Shown: positions 34,360 through 43,247, numbered from the stretch's first letter. The stretch is 64,000 bases of DNA from JAICYJ01 sp963797565 (GCA_963797565.1 CAWCPM010000007.1:1-64000); one strand, 5' to 3'. Notes: a model not told the origin generated them from the letters alone. Numbers and translations: made by a program.

Positions 34360-34375
34360 ATGAGCGATTGCTCAT
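34360..34375. promoter_or_regulatory. Palindromic operator for the ArsR-ferredoxin regulator
   Basis: ATGAGC-GATT-GCTCAT is a perfect 6-4-6 inverted repeat. Its form matches operators of alpha-5-site ArsR/SmtB repressors (TGA/TCA half-sites in an AT-rich core). It lies between the divergent ArsR-ferredoxin (start 34345) and IscA-type (start 34406) genes, next to the -10-like TAGGAT of the former, so it could control both. Confidence 0.6.
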
Positions 34376-34405
34376 ATGACATGGCCAGGTGCTAGTCTCC
34401 GATAC

Positions 34406-34774
34406 ATGATCAGCCTCACCGAAGCAGCCGCCCAGAAGGTCAAGACACTGGCCGCCGAGGAGCCGGGCAGCGTGTTGCGCCTGGCCGTCGAGGGCGGGGG
34501 CTGCTCCGGCTTCCAGTATGCGATCGGATTCGACAACGCCTCCGATCCCGACGACCTGACGCTCGAGAGCCACGGCGTGCGGGTGGTGGTCGATCCCGTC
34601 AGCCTGCCCTACCTGGAAGGCTCGGTCGTCGACTACAAGGACGGCCTGATCGGTGCCGGGTTCTCGTTCGACAACCCCAACGTGGCCGCCACCTGCGGCT
34701 GCAACTCCTCGTTCCAGGCCAAGGACGGGATCGAGGGGCCCTACAGCCCCAAGCCCGGCAACGGCTGCGCCTAG
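34406..34774 (+). CDS. Iron-sulfur cluster insertion protein (ErpA/IscA type)
   Basis: The product is a 122 aa A-type carrier. The three conserved cysteines are present: Cys33 in GGCSGFQY and Cys97/Cys99 in ATCGCNSSF. It delivers Fe-S clusters to target enzymes in the cytosol. It is divergent from the ArsR-ferredoxin gene with a shared palindrome between them, so its expression may respond to the metal sensed there. The GFA-type gene begins four bases after its stop. Confidence 0.9.
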   Translation: MISLTEAAAQKVKTLAAEEPGSVLRLAVEGGGCSGFQYAIGFDNASDPDDLTLESHGVRVVVDPVSLPYLEGSVVDYKDGLIGAGFSFDNPNVAATCGCNSSFQAKDGIEGPYSPKPGNGCA

Positions 34775-34777
34775 CGA

Positions 34778-35176
34778 GTGACGGTGCTGACCGGCGGCTG
34801 TCGCTGCGGCGAGGTGCGGTTCACGGTCGCCGACGAGTTCCGCTACGCGGCCAACTGCCACTGCTCGGGCTGCCGCGCCGCCACCGGCTCGGCGTTCAAG
34901 GCGTTCGCGGGCATCGAGAGCAGCAAGCTCGAGATCACCGAGGGTTCCCACAGCCTGGCCGTGTTCGGTGACCCCGACGCCAACGACACCCGCTGCCGGT
35001 CGTGCGGCTGCTTCCTGTTCTCGGTCGTGCGGGACGGCAAGTACGTGCACGTGGCGATGGGCTCGCTGATCGACCCGCCCAGCATCCGGCCCGACCACCA
35101 CATCTTCGTGGGATCGAAGGCACCCTGGTACGAGATCACCGACGACCTGCCGCAGTTCCAGGAGTACGCGGTCTAG
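34778..35176 (+). CDS. GFA family protein (CENP-V/GFA zinc fold)
   Basis: The product is 132 aa from a GTG. The zinc-binding cysteines of the GFA fold are all seen: GGCRCGEVRF, ANCHCSGCRAATG and RCRSCGCFLF. The family was named for glutathione-dependent formaldehyde activation, but most members have unknown function, so no reaction is assigned. It is probably co-transcribed with the IscA-type gene and overlaps the end of arsC by four bases (convergent). Confidence 0.85.
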   Translation: MTVLTGGCRCGEVRFTVADEFRYAANCHCSGCRAATGSAFKAFAGIESSKLEITEGSHSLAVFGDPDANDTRCRSCGCFLFSVVRDGKYVHVAMGSLIDPPSIRPDHHIFVGSKAPWYEITDDLPQFQEYAV

Positions 35177-35574
35177 CTCTGGCTGCCGGTCAGCTCCGCC
35201 ACCAGACGCTGCACGCGCGCCGAGATCTCGTCGCGAATCGCGCGCACGGCCGCCGGCGGCTGGCCCGCCGGGTCGGGCAGCTCCCAGTCGAGGTAGCGCT
35301 TGCCCGGCACGTACGGGCATTCATCGCCGCAGCCCATCGTCACCACCAGGTCGGCCCAGCGCATGTCGTCCATGTCCAGTTCGTGCGGCACCTTGCCGGA
35401 GAGGTCGATGCCGGCCTCCGCCATCACCTCGACGACCTCGGGGTGGACCGAAGCGGCGGGCCGGCTGCCGGCCGAGCGTGCCTCGTGCCGCCCTGCCGCA
35501 GCTCGCTCGAACAGCGCCTGCGCGATCTGGGAACGACCCGCGTTCTGGATGCACACGAACAGCACGTGGCTCAC
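35173..35574 (-). CDS. arsC: Arsenate reductase (LMW-phosphatase type, thioredoxin-linked)
   Basis: The product is 133 aa. The phosphate loop CIQNAGRS holds the nucleophile Cys8 and Arg14. Cys82 and Cys86 in MGCGDECPY supply the disulfide relay of the pI258-type reductase, and Asp101 lies in the LPDPAG segment. It reduces arsenate to arsenite with thioredoxin. It is the last gene of a reverse-strand operon; its start overlaps the aquaporin stop (ATGA-type). Arsenite it makes could leave through that channel. Confidence 0.93.
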   Translation of the reverse strand: MSHVLFVCIQNAGRSQIAQALFERAAAGRHEARSAGSRPAASVHPEVVEVMAEAGIDLSGKVPHELDMDDMRWADLVVTMGCGDECPYVPGKRYLDWELPDPAGQPPAAVRAIRDEISARVQRLVAELTGSQS

Positions 35575-36272
35575 GCTGCGTCCCTCGCCGTCGAGCTCTG
35601 CTCGGCCACGTGCGGACGCGCCTCGGCGCGCAGGAACTGGTAGACGGCGGCGGCCACGGCGGCTCCGAGCAGCGGCGCTGCGATGTACACCCAGATCGCC
35701 GTGTAGTCACCGCCGGCGATGGCCGGCCCCAGCGAACGGGCCGGGTTCATCGACGCGCCGGTGATGGGGCCGCCGAACATCGCGTCCAGCCCGACCGTGC
35801 CGCCGATCGCGATCGCGGCCGCCTCGCCCACCGCCCGCGTGTCCGTGGCCACCGCCATGATCACGAACATCAGGAAGAACGTGAGCACGCTCTCCCACAG
35901 GAACGCCTGTCCGTCGGAGCCGCTGGGCAGCGTGGCCCCCACATGCGCCACGTTCCCGAGCGAGCCGCGCAGCACCAGCGCCGCCGCCAGCGCGCCCGCC
36001 AGCTGCGCCGGCCAGTAGACCGCCACCCGCCGCCAGGGGAAGTGGCGCGTCAGCGCGAACGCGAACGTGACCGCCGGGTTGAAGTGGGCGCCCGAGATGT
36101 GCCCGACCGCGTAGATCATGACCATGATCACCAGGCCGAAGCTGATCGCCACGCCGACGTGGCCAAGCGCATGCGTCGTGGCGTCGACCATGATCGCCCC
36201 GCAGCCGGCGAACACCAGCGCGAACGTGCCGATCAGCTCGGCCAGGGCCTGTCGTGCCAGCCTGATCGTCAC
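35571..36272 (-). CDS. Aquaporin/aquaglyceroporin of an arsenic operon (AqpS-like)
   Basis: The product is 233 aa with six membrane helices and both pore loops (HFNPAVT and SMNPARS). In Sinorhizobium meliloti the channel AqpS next to ArsC provides downhill exit of arsenite; the same arrangement is present here, and no ArsB or Acr3 pump is found nearby. That role is inferred from context. The gene overlaps arsN upstream and arsC downstream by four bases each. Confidence 0.88.
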   Translation of the reverse strand: MTIRLARQALAELIGTFALVFAGCGAIMVDATTHALGHVGVAISFGLVIMVMIYAVGHISGAHFNPAVTFAFALTRHFPWRRVAVYWPAQLAGALAAALVLRGSLGNVAHVGATLPSGSDGQAFLWESVLTFFLMFVIMAVATDTRAVGEAAAIAIGGTVGLDAMFGGPITGASMNPARSLGPAIAGGDYTAIWVYIAAPLLGAAVAAAVYQFLRAEARPHVAEQSSTARDAA

Positions 36273-36769
36273 TCGATGCTCCCGCGCCGCTCAAGCAGCA
36301 GCACGTCTCGCCAGACGCCGTCGCGTTGGCCCAGCCGCTCGCGCAGTCCGACGGTGCGAAACCCGCAGGCGTGGTGCAGCGCGATGCTGGCCGTGTTCTC
36401 GGGGAAGATGCCGGCCTGCACCGTCCAGATGCCGGCCGACTCGGCGCGCCGGGTCAGCTGCGTGAGCAGCGCCCGCCCGACGCCGCGGCCGCGTGCCGGT
36501 TCGGCCACATAGACGCTGTCCTCGGCGACGCCCTGGTAGGCGCAGCGGTCAGAGACCGGCGACAGCACCGCCCACCCCAGCACGGCGCCTGCGGCCAGCC
36601 CAACCAGCAGGAACCCGGGCAGGTGGCCGGCCTGGAACTGCTCCCAGCTCGGCGTCTCGGTCTCGAACGACGCGTTGCCGGTGGCCAGCCCTTCCGCGTA
36701 GATCCGCTCCACCGCCGGCCAGTGCTCCGCCCGCATCTGCTCGACCGCGAGGGTGCCTCCCGCAATCAT
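36269..36769 (-). CDS. GNAT acetyltransferase (ArsN1/phosphinothricin type)
   Basis: The product is 166 aa. The GNAT acetyl-CoA loop is ARGRGVGRALL, and the C-terminal pattern (ENTASIALHHACGFRTVG) and SVYVAEPARG are those of the phosphinothricin/ArsN group. In arsenic operons ArsN1 inactivates the organoarsenical antibiotic arsinothricin by acetylating its amino group. The product starts directly at the arsR stop (36770). A function in arsinothricin resistance is plausible; phosphinothricin itself is an alternative substrate. Confidence 0.8.
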   Translation of the reverse strand: MIAGGTLAVEQMRAEHWPAVERIYAEGLATGNASFETETPSWEQFQAGHLPGFLLVGLAAGAVLGWAVLSPVSDRCAYQGVAEDSVYVAEPARGRGVGRALLTQLTRRAESAGIWTVQAGIFPENTASIALHHACGFRTVGLRERLGQRDGVWRDVLLLERRGSIE

Positions 36770-37123
36770 CTAAACCGCCTTGGCCAGCGCAGCGGGCTCC
36801 ACCAGCGAGTGCAGCCGCTCCATCGCCTCCGGCCGCACCCGGAAGTAGGCGAACGTGCCGCGCTTCTCGCGATCCAGCAGCCCCGCCTCGCGCAACAGCT
36901 TCAGGTGGTAGCTGACCGTGGGCTGGGCGAGACCGAGCTGGTCGGTGAACTCGCACACGCAGACGGCCTGGCCGCGGGCGCGGAGCAGGATGTTCAGGAT
37001 CTTCACGCGGTTGCGGTCGGCCAGCACCTTGAACAGCTGCTCGAGCTCGACGGCGTCCTGGTCGGACAGCGACGAGCCGGCCAGCGGCGTGCAGCACGCG
37101 ATCACGGGCAGACGTTTCTTCAT
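36770..37123 (-). CDS. arsR: ArsR-family arsenic-responsive repressor
   Basis: The product is 117 aa from the ATG at 37123. The winged helix reads LFKVLADRNRVKILNILL and QPTVSYHLKLLREAGLL. A cysteine pair near the N-terminus (Cys10, Cys11) and Cys55/Cys57 in AVCVCEF can form the As(III) site of this group. The gene heads the arsC operon and is divergent from arsI. TATAGT (37133-37138, reverse strand) is a -10-like element close to its start. It probably represses both directions. Confidence 0.9.
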   Translation of the reverse strand: MKKRLPVIACCTPLAGSSLSDQDAVELEQLFKVLADRNRVKILNILLRARGQAVCVCEFTDQLGLAQPTVSYHLKLLREAGLLDREKRGTFAYFRVRPEAMERLHSLVEPAALAKAV

Positions 37124-37184
37124 CGATGATGGACTATATCGAGAGTTCCGAATATTTGCGGATCGGTTCGGCAAGGTGGTAGAA

Positions 37185-37202
37185 CATCGATCAACTTCGA
37201 TG
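37185..37202. promoter_or_regulatory. Candidate ArsR operator
   Basis: CATCGA-TCAACT-TCGATG is a perfect inverted repeat with six-base arms, placed just before arsI and in the divergent arsR-arsI gap. A related palindrome, CATCGATG, covers the arsR start at 37121-37128. Such ATCGA-type repeats fit an ArsR dimer. Confidence 0.55.
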
Positions 37203-37214
37203 AAAGGAACCGCG

Positions 37215-37667
37215 ATGTCCAACACCTTCCACCTCAGCCTGGACGTGCCCGACCTCGAACGCGCCGTCGCCTTCTACGGCGAGTTGTTCGGGCAGCAGCC
37301 CGCCAAGCGGAAGCCGGGCTACGCCAAGTTCGAGCTGACCGATCCGCCGGTCGCCCTGGCTTTACAGCAGGCGGAGCGGCCGGCGCTCTCGCACCTCGGC
37401 ATCCGCGTCGACACCACCAATGAGGTCGAAGCCGCCGGCACACGTCTCAGGCTAAGCGGCCTGGTGACCCTCGACGAGCGTGACACCGCCTGCTGCTACG
37501 CCCGCCAGGACAAGGTCTGGGTGGCCGACCCGGCCGGTAACCGCTGGGAGGTGTACACCGTGCTCGACGACATCGAGGACGACGATGATCACGAGCATGC
37601 CGCAGAGCCCACCGCAGCCGCGTGCTGCACGCCCGTCGCGGGTGAACCGTCGGCGTGCTGCGCCTAG
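37215..37667 (+). CDS. arsI: ArsI-type C-As lyase (vicinal oxygen chelate dioxygenase)
   Basis: The product is 150 aa. The glyoxalase/dioxygenase fold has Fe(II) ligands His6, His60 and Glu112 and the vicinal Cys93-Cys94 that binds trivalent organoarsenicals (TACCYARQ). The tail has two more CC pairs (ACCTP, SACCA). ArsI splits methyl- or aromatic As(III) compounds into inorganic arsenite. AAAGGAAC precedes the ATG at 37215; another ATG at 37200 lies inside the operator. A cadmium-induced CadI-like annotation is the usual alternative name for this family. Confidence 0.9.
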   Translation: MSNTFHLSLDVPDLERAVAFYGELFGQQPAKRKPGYAKFELTDPPVALALQQAERPALSHLGIRVDTTNEVEAAGTRLRLSGLVTLDERDTACCYARQDKVWVADPAGNRWEVYTVLDDIEDDDDHEHAAEPTAAACCTPVAGEPSACCA

Positions 37668-37674
37668 GATCGAC

Positions 37675-37998
37675 GTGACGCGCACGGTGAGACTCGCGGC
37701 GGATCCGGAAGCCGTCAAGGCACCGTCGTGCAGCCTTTCGCCCGGTTCGATGCGGGAGCGCGGAGCGGAGTGGGCGGCGTTGCGTGCCACCCATCTGATC
37801 GACCGACAGCGGACGGCGGACACCGTGACGTCGCACTGGCAGCCGGCCGCTCTGGCTGAGTTGCGTCGGCTGGTGGAGGCGGAGCACGCATGCTGCCCGT
37901 TCTTCGCGTTCGAGCTCACCGCCCGCGATCGCTCGATCACGCTGCGCACGACCTTGCCGGCCGGGCTCGACCAGGAGCTCTTCGGCGGAGTTGGCTAG
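37675..37998 (+). CDS. Small protein with CCPFF motif, linked to arsI
   Basis: The product is 107 aa from a GTG seven bases after the arsI stop. It contains CSLSPGSMRERGAEW, a central helical part, and EAEHACCPFFAFELTARD. The latter is a conserved motif of small proteins often found beside metal(loid)-responsive genes and at the end of some MerR proteins. The vicinal cysteines could bind As(III) or Hg(II). The exact role is unknown. It overlaps the end of the convergent EamA gene by four bases. Confidence 0.65.
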   Translation: MTRTVRLAADPEAVKAPSCSLSPGSMRERGAEWAALRATHLIDRQRTADTVTSHWQPAALAELRRLVEAEHACCPFFAFELTARDRSITLRTTLPAGLDQELFGGVG

Positions 37999-38930
37999 GC
38001 CGGCGCGGCCTCGGCCCGCGGGTGCGTCACCATCGCGACGCCCGCGATCACGATCGCGAGGCCGGCCGTGGCCACCGCGCCCGGCAGGTTCCCTTGCACC
38101 GCCTCGATCACGACCGCCACCACCGGCACCAGGAACGTCCACGCGAACACGCGGGCGCTCGTCCATTGCGCCAGCGCCAGGTAGAAGCCGACGTAGGTGA
38201 CGATCTGCGCCCCCAGCACCAGGAACACCAGGCTCGCCCACAGCTTCGCCGACGACCAGTCGGTGCCGCCGAAGCCGCCGGTCGCGGCCAGGTAGGGGAT
38301 CAGCAGGACGCCGCCGCAGAAGAACTGCGCGGTGGTCGCGCCCCACACGTCGAAGCCGGCGTCGCGCACGCTCAGGTAGCGCATCCCGAGTCCCGCGCCG
38401 GCCCAGCCGAGTGCGCCCAGCAGGCACACGACCGCGCCCTCGACCACATGCGAGCCGCCGCTGGACGGCTCCGACGCGACGATCACGAGGATGCCGCCAA
38501 ACCCGGTGATCAGGCCGATCACGCGCAGCCGCGTCAATCCCTCGCCCAGGAACACGCGCGCGAGCACGGCGGCGAAGAACGGGGCGCTGTTCAGGAGCAC
38601 CGACGCCACGGCGGCGCCGGCCAGCCGCGTTCCCTCGGCGATCCCGGCCAGCGTCACGGTCACGTTCCCGAAGCCGATCAGGAGCGCCCAGCCCCAACCG
38701 ACCCAGGTCGACGGCAGCCGCGCGCCGACCATGCGCAGCACCGGCAGCATCACCAGCCCGCCGACCAGGGCGCGGCAGACGGAGATCACCGCCGGGCTGG
38801 TCAGGCCGAGTGCCGCACCGGTCACCGGGTAGGCCGCACCGGCGCAGATCACCGAGACGCCGAGCACGGCCGGGACCGGAACCCGCATCGCGCGGGCTCG
38901 GTCGACGGCATCGTGCCGGGATGTGCTCAC
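37995..38930 (-). CDS. EamA/DMT family transporter
   Basis: The product is 311 aa with ten predicted membrane helices in two EamA repeats (SVICAGAAYPVTGAALGL, LGALGWAGAGLGMRYLS). The family exports amino acids, drugs or other small metabolites; the substrate is not readable. It is monocistronic, convergent with the arsI group and divergent from the membrane protein at 38978. Confidence 0.82.
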   Translation of the reverse strand: MSTSRHDAVDRARAMRVPVPAVLGVSVICAGAAYPVTGAALGLTSPAVISVCRALVGGLVMLPVLRMVGARLPSTWVGWGWALLIGFGNVTVTLAGIAEGTRLAGAAVASVLLNSAPFFAAVLARVFLGEGLTRLRVIGLITGFGGILVIVASEPSSGGSHVVEGAVVCLLGALGWAGAGLGMRYLSVRDAGFDVWGATTAQFFCGGVLLIPYLAATGGFGGTDWSSAKLWASLVFLVLGAQIVTYVGFYLALAQWTSARVFAWTFLVPVVAVVIEAVQGNLPGAVATAGLAIVIAGVAMVTHPRAEAAPA

Positions 38931-38977
38931 GGCGGCAGCCTACAGACAGGCCCCGCGAGCGTCATAGTCTGAGAACG

Positions 38978-40012
38978 ATGCTTCCGTTGCCTGATCTGCG
39001 GGCCGGCCGCGTGATGCTGGTACGACTGTCGGTCGCGCTCGCCGCGTGCGCGGCCGCTGCCGCGATCAGACCGCCGTCGGCTGACGCCCACGTGAGCTCC
39101 GGGCTGATCTCGACCAGCTACGAAGCCCGCATCGGCGGCTTCCGCCCGCCCGTCCCCGGCGTGACCGCGACGGTGCTGGACGGCGACCTGAAGCTGCGCA
39201 TCGACGCCGATCCGCCGCACGTGGTGACGGTGCTGGGGGTGATCCGCGAGCCCTTCATCCGGATCGGCCCAGGCGGTGTGTTCGTGAGCTCGCAATCGCC
39301 GACCGCCGAGAGCGCCGGCCTGATCACCCAGCAGCAGATGCAGGAAGCGCGCTGGATCCGCGTGTCCGGCGGGCACTCGTTCGCATGGCACGAGAACCGC
39401 CTGCGACCGGTGCCGTTCGTGTCGGGGGCCGATCGCAGGGTGGCCGGCTGGTCGATACCGATGCTGGTCGACGGCCGCCCTGTCACCCTCACGGGGTCGG
39501 AGTGGTACGCCGCCCAGCCGCAGCGGCTGCTGTGGGCGCTGCCGGCGGTGGCAGCGGTGGCCGTCGCCGCGATCGTGCTCGCCACGCGGCGGGAACGGCT
39601 GATCTGGATGGTCGCGGCGATCGGGCTGATGCTCGCGCTGGTGACCTGGATGGCGGGATGGATCGGAGTGCTGCTCGACCAGCGGCTCTCGACCTGGCCG
39701 CTGGTGGTCAGCGTGCTGTATGCGATCTCGGTGGTGCTGGTGGTGGCGGCGGCCGTCACCGCGCCCAGGCGCGCGCCCGAGCGGTTGGTGGCGATGGGGG
39801 TGGTGGGGTTCCTGGTGGCGACGTTCACGCTGCCGGCGCTGGGCGTGTTCCAGCGGGGGTTCGTCCTCTCCGCGCTGCCGGCCACCGCGGCCCGCGCGTG
39901 CGTCACGCTGGCGCTTGGCTGCGGCCTGGGCGTGGCGCTGCTCGCCGGGCCGTCGCTGGTGAGCAGCTTGCGACGGACACACCCCTCCGGCGTCCCGGCG
40001 CCAGGGGAATGA
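38978..40012 (+). CDS. Exported membrane protein of unknown function
   Basis: The product is 344 aa. After a signal peptide (VRLSVALAACAAAAAI... ADAHVSSG) comes an extracytoplasmic domain of about 150 residues (FRPPVPGVTATVLDGDLKL, VVTVLGVIREPFIRIG, WIRVSGGHSFAWHENRL). Five or six C-terminal membrane helices follow (LLWALPAVAAVAVAAIVLA onwards). The mature N-terminus with His and the HENRL block recall exported metal-binding domains of the copper-handling kind, but no family is assigned. It is a single gene. Confidence 0.6.
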   Translation: MLPLPDLRAGRVMLVRLSVALAACAAAAAIRPPSADAHVSSGLISTSYEARIGGFRPPVPGVTATVLDGDLKLRIDADPPHVVTVLGVIREPFIRIGPGGVFVSSQSPTAESAGLITQQQMQEARWIRVSGGHSFAWHENRLRPVPFVSGADRRVAGWSIPMLVDGRPVTLTGSEWYAAQPQRLLWALPAVAAVAVAAIVLATRRERLIWMVAAIGLMLALVTWMAGWIGVLLDQRLSTWPLVVSVLYAISVVLVVAAAVTAPRRAPERLVAMGVVGFLVATFTLPALGVFQRGFVLSALPATAARACVTLALGCGLGVALLAGPSLVSSLRRTHPSGVPAPGE

Positions 40013-40056
40013 CCGGGCACGATTCTAGACCGCTCCGCCGAGCGTCTCAATCCGGC

Positions 40057-40284
40057 CTATCCGACCGGTGCGGTCGGCCCCGGGTCGACCGGAGTCCCCA
40101 CGGGCCGAACAAGTCCGCCGCCGATCACGTGGCACACCTCGACCGGGCGCTGGTAGAACCCGGCCAGCTTCGCGGCTCGCCGGAACGCGTCCTCTTCGTC
40201 GTCGATGTCGTCGCCATAGATGCACTCAGGGTGACGGGGATCGCGTAGCCGATACCAGGTGAGGCGGTTCTTCAGTCTGTGCAT
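40057..40284 (-). CDS. Small hypothetical protein
   Basis: The product is a 75 aa polar protein with a believable composition (RLTWYRLRDPRHPECIYGD, DDEEDAFRRAAKLAGFYQRP). No family, signal or membrane helix is recognised. It is convergent with the membrane protein gene. Confidence 0.5.
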   Translation of the reverse strand: MHRLKNRLTWYRLRDPRHPECIYGDDIDDEEDAFRRAAKLAGFYQRPVEVCHVIGGGLVRPVGTPVDPGPTAPVG

Positions 40285-40464
40285 GACGCGGAAACCTTCC
40301 TACACAGGAGTTAGAAGCTTCCTGTGATTCTTGATCCGCGCCAATCCTCCTGCGCCGTTGTTGCGGGGCCGCAGCGGTCGGGGGATACTGCCCGAGCCTG
40401 GTCCGCGAGGCCCGCTGCGTTCGAGGAGGCCGAGTGCGAGGTCGGCCGGGGGAGGAGTTCGCCA

Positions 40465-43247
40465 ATGTCCGTGAACCACCCGCGCCTCGACCACGCAGGG
40501 TGGGCTCTGCGGCCGTGACAACGAACTGGAGGTGATCAGGGCAGCGCTCGGTCATCTCGGTGACGGGACATCCGCCGTGGTTGTCATCGAGGGCGGCGCC
40601 GGCATGGGCAAGAGCCGGCTGCTCGCCGAGGTCATCGGCGTCGCTGAACCTGGGAGTGAGGGTGGGCGCAAGTGCGGCAGATCCAGCGAGAGCGTGGTCG
40701 AGCTTGCCGCGCTGCTGGCAGCGCTGTCCGACGCGTCAGCGTTGGTCGATCGCGACGCCTTTGGCGGCCTGCGGCGGGACTCCGGACAACGGTTCTGGCT
40801 GTTACGAGACCTGGAGAGCCTCCTGGAACGGGCCGCGCTCGAAGGTTCGATCATGATCGCGATCGACGATGTGCACTGGGCCGACAGCGGAACCGCCGCG
40901 GGCCTTCGCACGCTGCGGATCGGCTCTCCGGCCTGCAGATCGCCTGGGTTTCGCCTGCGCCGGCGACTGGATCGACGCCGGTGACAAGGGCACTCGATGA
41001 GCTGCAGCGAAGCGGCGCGACCACGGTGTGCTGGGCCGCTCGACGCCGATGCCATAGACAGGCTGACGCGTGAGGTGCTCGGCGGCGAGGCCGACGACCA
41101 CATTCGCCGTCTCCTGGACGACACGCGGCAGTGCGTTTCTGATCGTGGAGCTCTTGCTCGGTTTGCGCGACGAGCATCGCGTCGTGTAGAGGGCGGCCGG
41201 GCGGAACTCGTGAACGGGTGTGTGCAGAGCGTGTGCAGGACGGGATGCGCGAGCGGGTGGGGAGGTTGTCAGAGACCGCGAGAACGGTGGTGACCGTCGC
41301 CGCCTCGCTGGGGCGGACGTTCTCGTTCGACGAGCTGGCGCGAACGCTCGGCTCGCCTGCGTCCGAGATCCTCGCCCCGGTGGGTGAGCTGATCGCCGCA
41401 GACCTGCTCGTCGAGCGCGACGACAAGCTGGCCTTCTGGCACGACATCACCGCGAGGCAGTGCGCTCAAGCATCCCGGTATCGGCGCGGCGCGCGCTCGA
41501 CCGGCAAGCGCCGGCGTGTTGCTCGAGGGCGGAGCACTACCGATCGAGGTCGCCACGCAGCTCGCCGCGAGCGCGGAGCCGGGCGACGACGTCGCGGTGG
41601 CAACGCTGCTGGACGCAGCGGAAGCTCTCATCACGACCGACTCCGAAACCGCCGCGCAGTTCGGCCAGCGGGCGCTCGAGATCGCCCCGCCCACCATCCG
41701 CGCCGCGGCGAGCTTGTCGGGTTGACAGCATCGCGCTGCATATGGCGGGCAGAAGAGACGAAGCCATCGCATTCGCTGATACGGCACTGAGGGAGATCCT
41801 GCGCGCGGAGCAGGAGGCCGAGGTACGGCTGAGGATCGCCGGGATGTTCGCCATCTCAGCAGAGATCCGAATCGACTCCGGGCGAGCTGCGTTGATGCTG
41901 GCGGATATCCCGGAGGTCGTGCGCCGTCATCTGGCGTGCTGTTCCACAACCTCGTCACGGCGGGCCGGATCGGTGAGGCCCGAGCCATGCTCGAGGACGC
42001 CGCGCCTCGTCGCCGCGTGCACGATGTCCGCGCGTCCTTCACTCTGCGCCTCGCCGAGAGCGCGCTCGAATACGTCGAAGGAAGGTAAGAAAAAGAGAGA
42101 GAGCTAGAAAAGAAAGAGTAAAGAGAAGGAGATATAAGAGGGAGAAGAAAAGAGGCTAAGGATAGAGAAAATGTGGAAAGGAGAGGTGCTGAGAGTGCTA
42201 GAAAGAGAAGAAGAGGAGTTAGAGATAGAGACGGAAGGGTTGGCCGCCGCTCAGCGGGATCGCCAGGGGTGGGCGTATCGCATGTTCGAGATCTGGCACG
42301 GCCGCATGCTGCTGAGAGTGGGGCGGTGTCGGAGGCGGCAGCCGTGCTCGAGGGGCGCTTCGAAATGGAGGAAGGAAGACACGCGGCCGCCGTGCTCGAC
42401 GCGGCCGGCATCGTCGCGCTGGGCAAGCTGGCGATACACACCGGAGACCGCCGCCAGCTACGACGGCTGACGGAGATCGCCCACGTCATGTTCGAACGAG
42501 GAACGCCGGCGGTGAGAAAGCAGCGGCATGGGTGCTCGCCTGGCCGAATGGGCAGAAGGCCAGGACGCGGTTGCGCACCGGTGGTTGCGCGCGCCGAAGG
42601 AGACGAGCGAGGGCATCCTGCCGCGGTTCCCGCTGGATGTCGGCGACGAGGTGCTGCTGATGAGGATCGCGCTGGCCGCGCAAGAAGACGACCTGGCAAG
42701 GCTGGCACTCGACGCCACACAGCGCACGGGCAGAGCAGAACGCGGGGGTACAGTCGATCGAGGCGATTGCGGCGCATGAGCGCGGGCTGGTCGAGAGCGA
42801 CGCGCACGCACTGCGAGAGGCGGCTGACCGCTAAGAGAACAGGCCGCGGCCGCTGGAGCACGCCTCGGCGCTCGAAGACCTCGGCGCTCACCTAGCCGCG
42901 ACGGAACGCGAAGCGTCGATCGAGGCGCTCGGTAGAGCACTCACGATCTACAGCGGAATCGGGGCGAGCTGGGACGCGCGCCGCGTGAGCGGACGGCTGC
43001 GAGCGCTCGGCGTGCGACGCCGCATCGAGACCGCCGAACCAGAGACGCACGGATGGGCGGCGCTGACCGCGGCCGAGATCGCGGTAGCGCGCCTGGACGC
43101 GGAGGGACTCACGAACCGCGAGGTAGCCGAACGGCTGTTCCTGTCACCGCAGACGTGAACGGACGCCTCCGGCACGTCTTCACCAAGCTCCGAATCAACT
43201 CCCGAGTAGAGCTCGTGCGGTTCGTGAGCGGCGCGGACGAGGAGTAG
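40465..43247 (+). pseudogene. LuxR-type large ATPase regulator (LAL/MalT-like), multiply frameshifted
   Basis: GGAGGAG at 40451-40457 precedes an ATG at 40465. The full course of a LAL regulator of about 900 aa can be followed in changing frames: CGRDNELEVIRAAL, Walker A GGAGMGKSRLL (about 40600), Walker B IAIDDVHWADSGT (about 40860), RLSETARTVVTVAASLGR (41270), tetratricopeptide-like helices (AETAAQFGQRALEIAP-type, 41600-41720; AAAQRDRQGW, 42240) and a C-terminal LuxR helix-turn-helix (LTAAEIAVARLDAEGLTNRE at 43060, HVFTKLRINSRVELVRFV). At least eight frame changes lie between about 40500 and 43160. The length is preserved, so base-level indels rather than large deletions broke it. Part of 42075-42240 is replaced by polypurine sequence. 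Confidence 0.8.
42075..42240 (+). other. Polypurine (A/G) tract inside the regulator pseudogene
   Basis: About 165 bases are almost wholly A and G on the forward strand, unlike the rest of this GC-rich window. The last part still encodes residues that fit the expected protein (LRVLEREEEELEIETEGL before AAAQRDRQGW), as if C and T bases had been replaced by A and G while length was kept. This points to systematic base miscalling or, less likely, a real purine tract. Confidence 0.75.

Noticed and set aside
42075..42240. Polypurine tract as a triplex-forming or recombination element
   Set aside because: The tract coincides with a coding region and its residues still fit the expected protein, so miscalled bases explain it better.
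40465..43247. Programmed frameshifting in the LuxR-type regulator
   Set aside because: There are at least eight frame changes without slippery sites, and the neighbouring genes are broken too.
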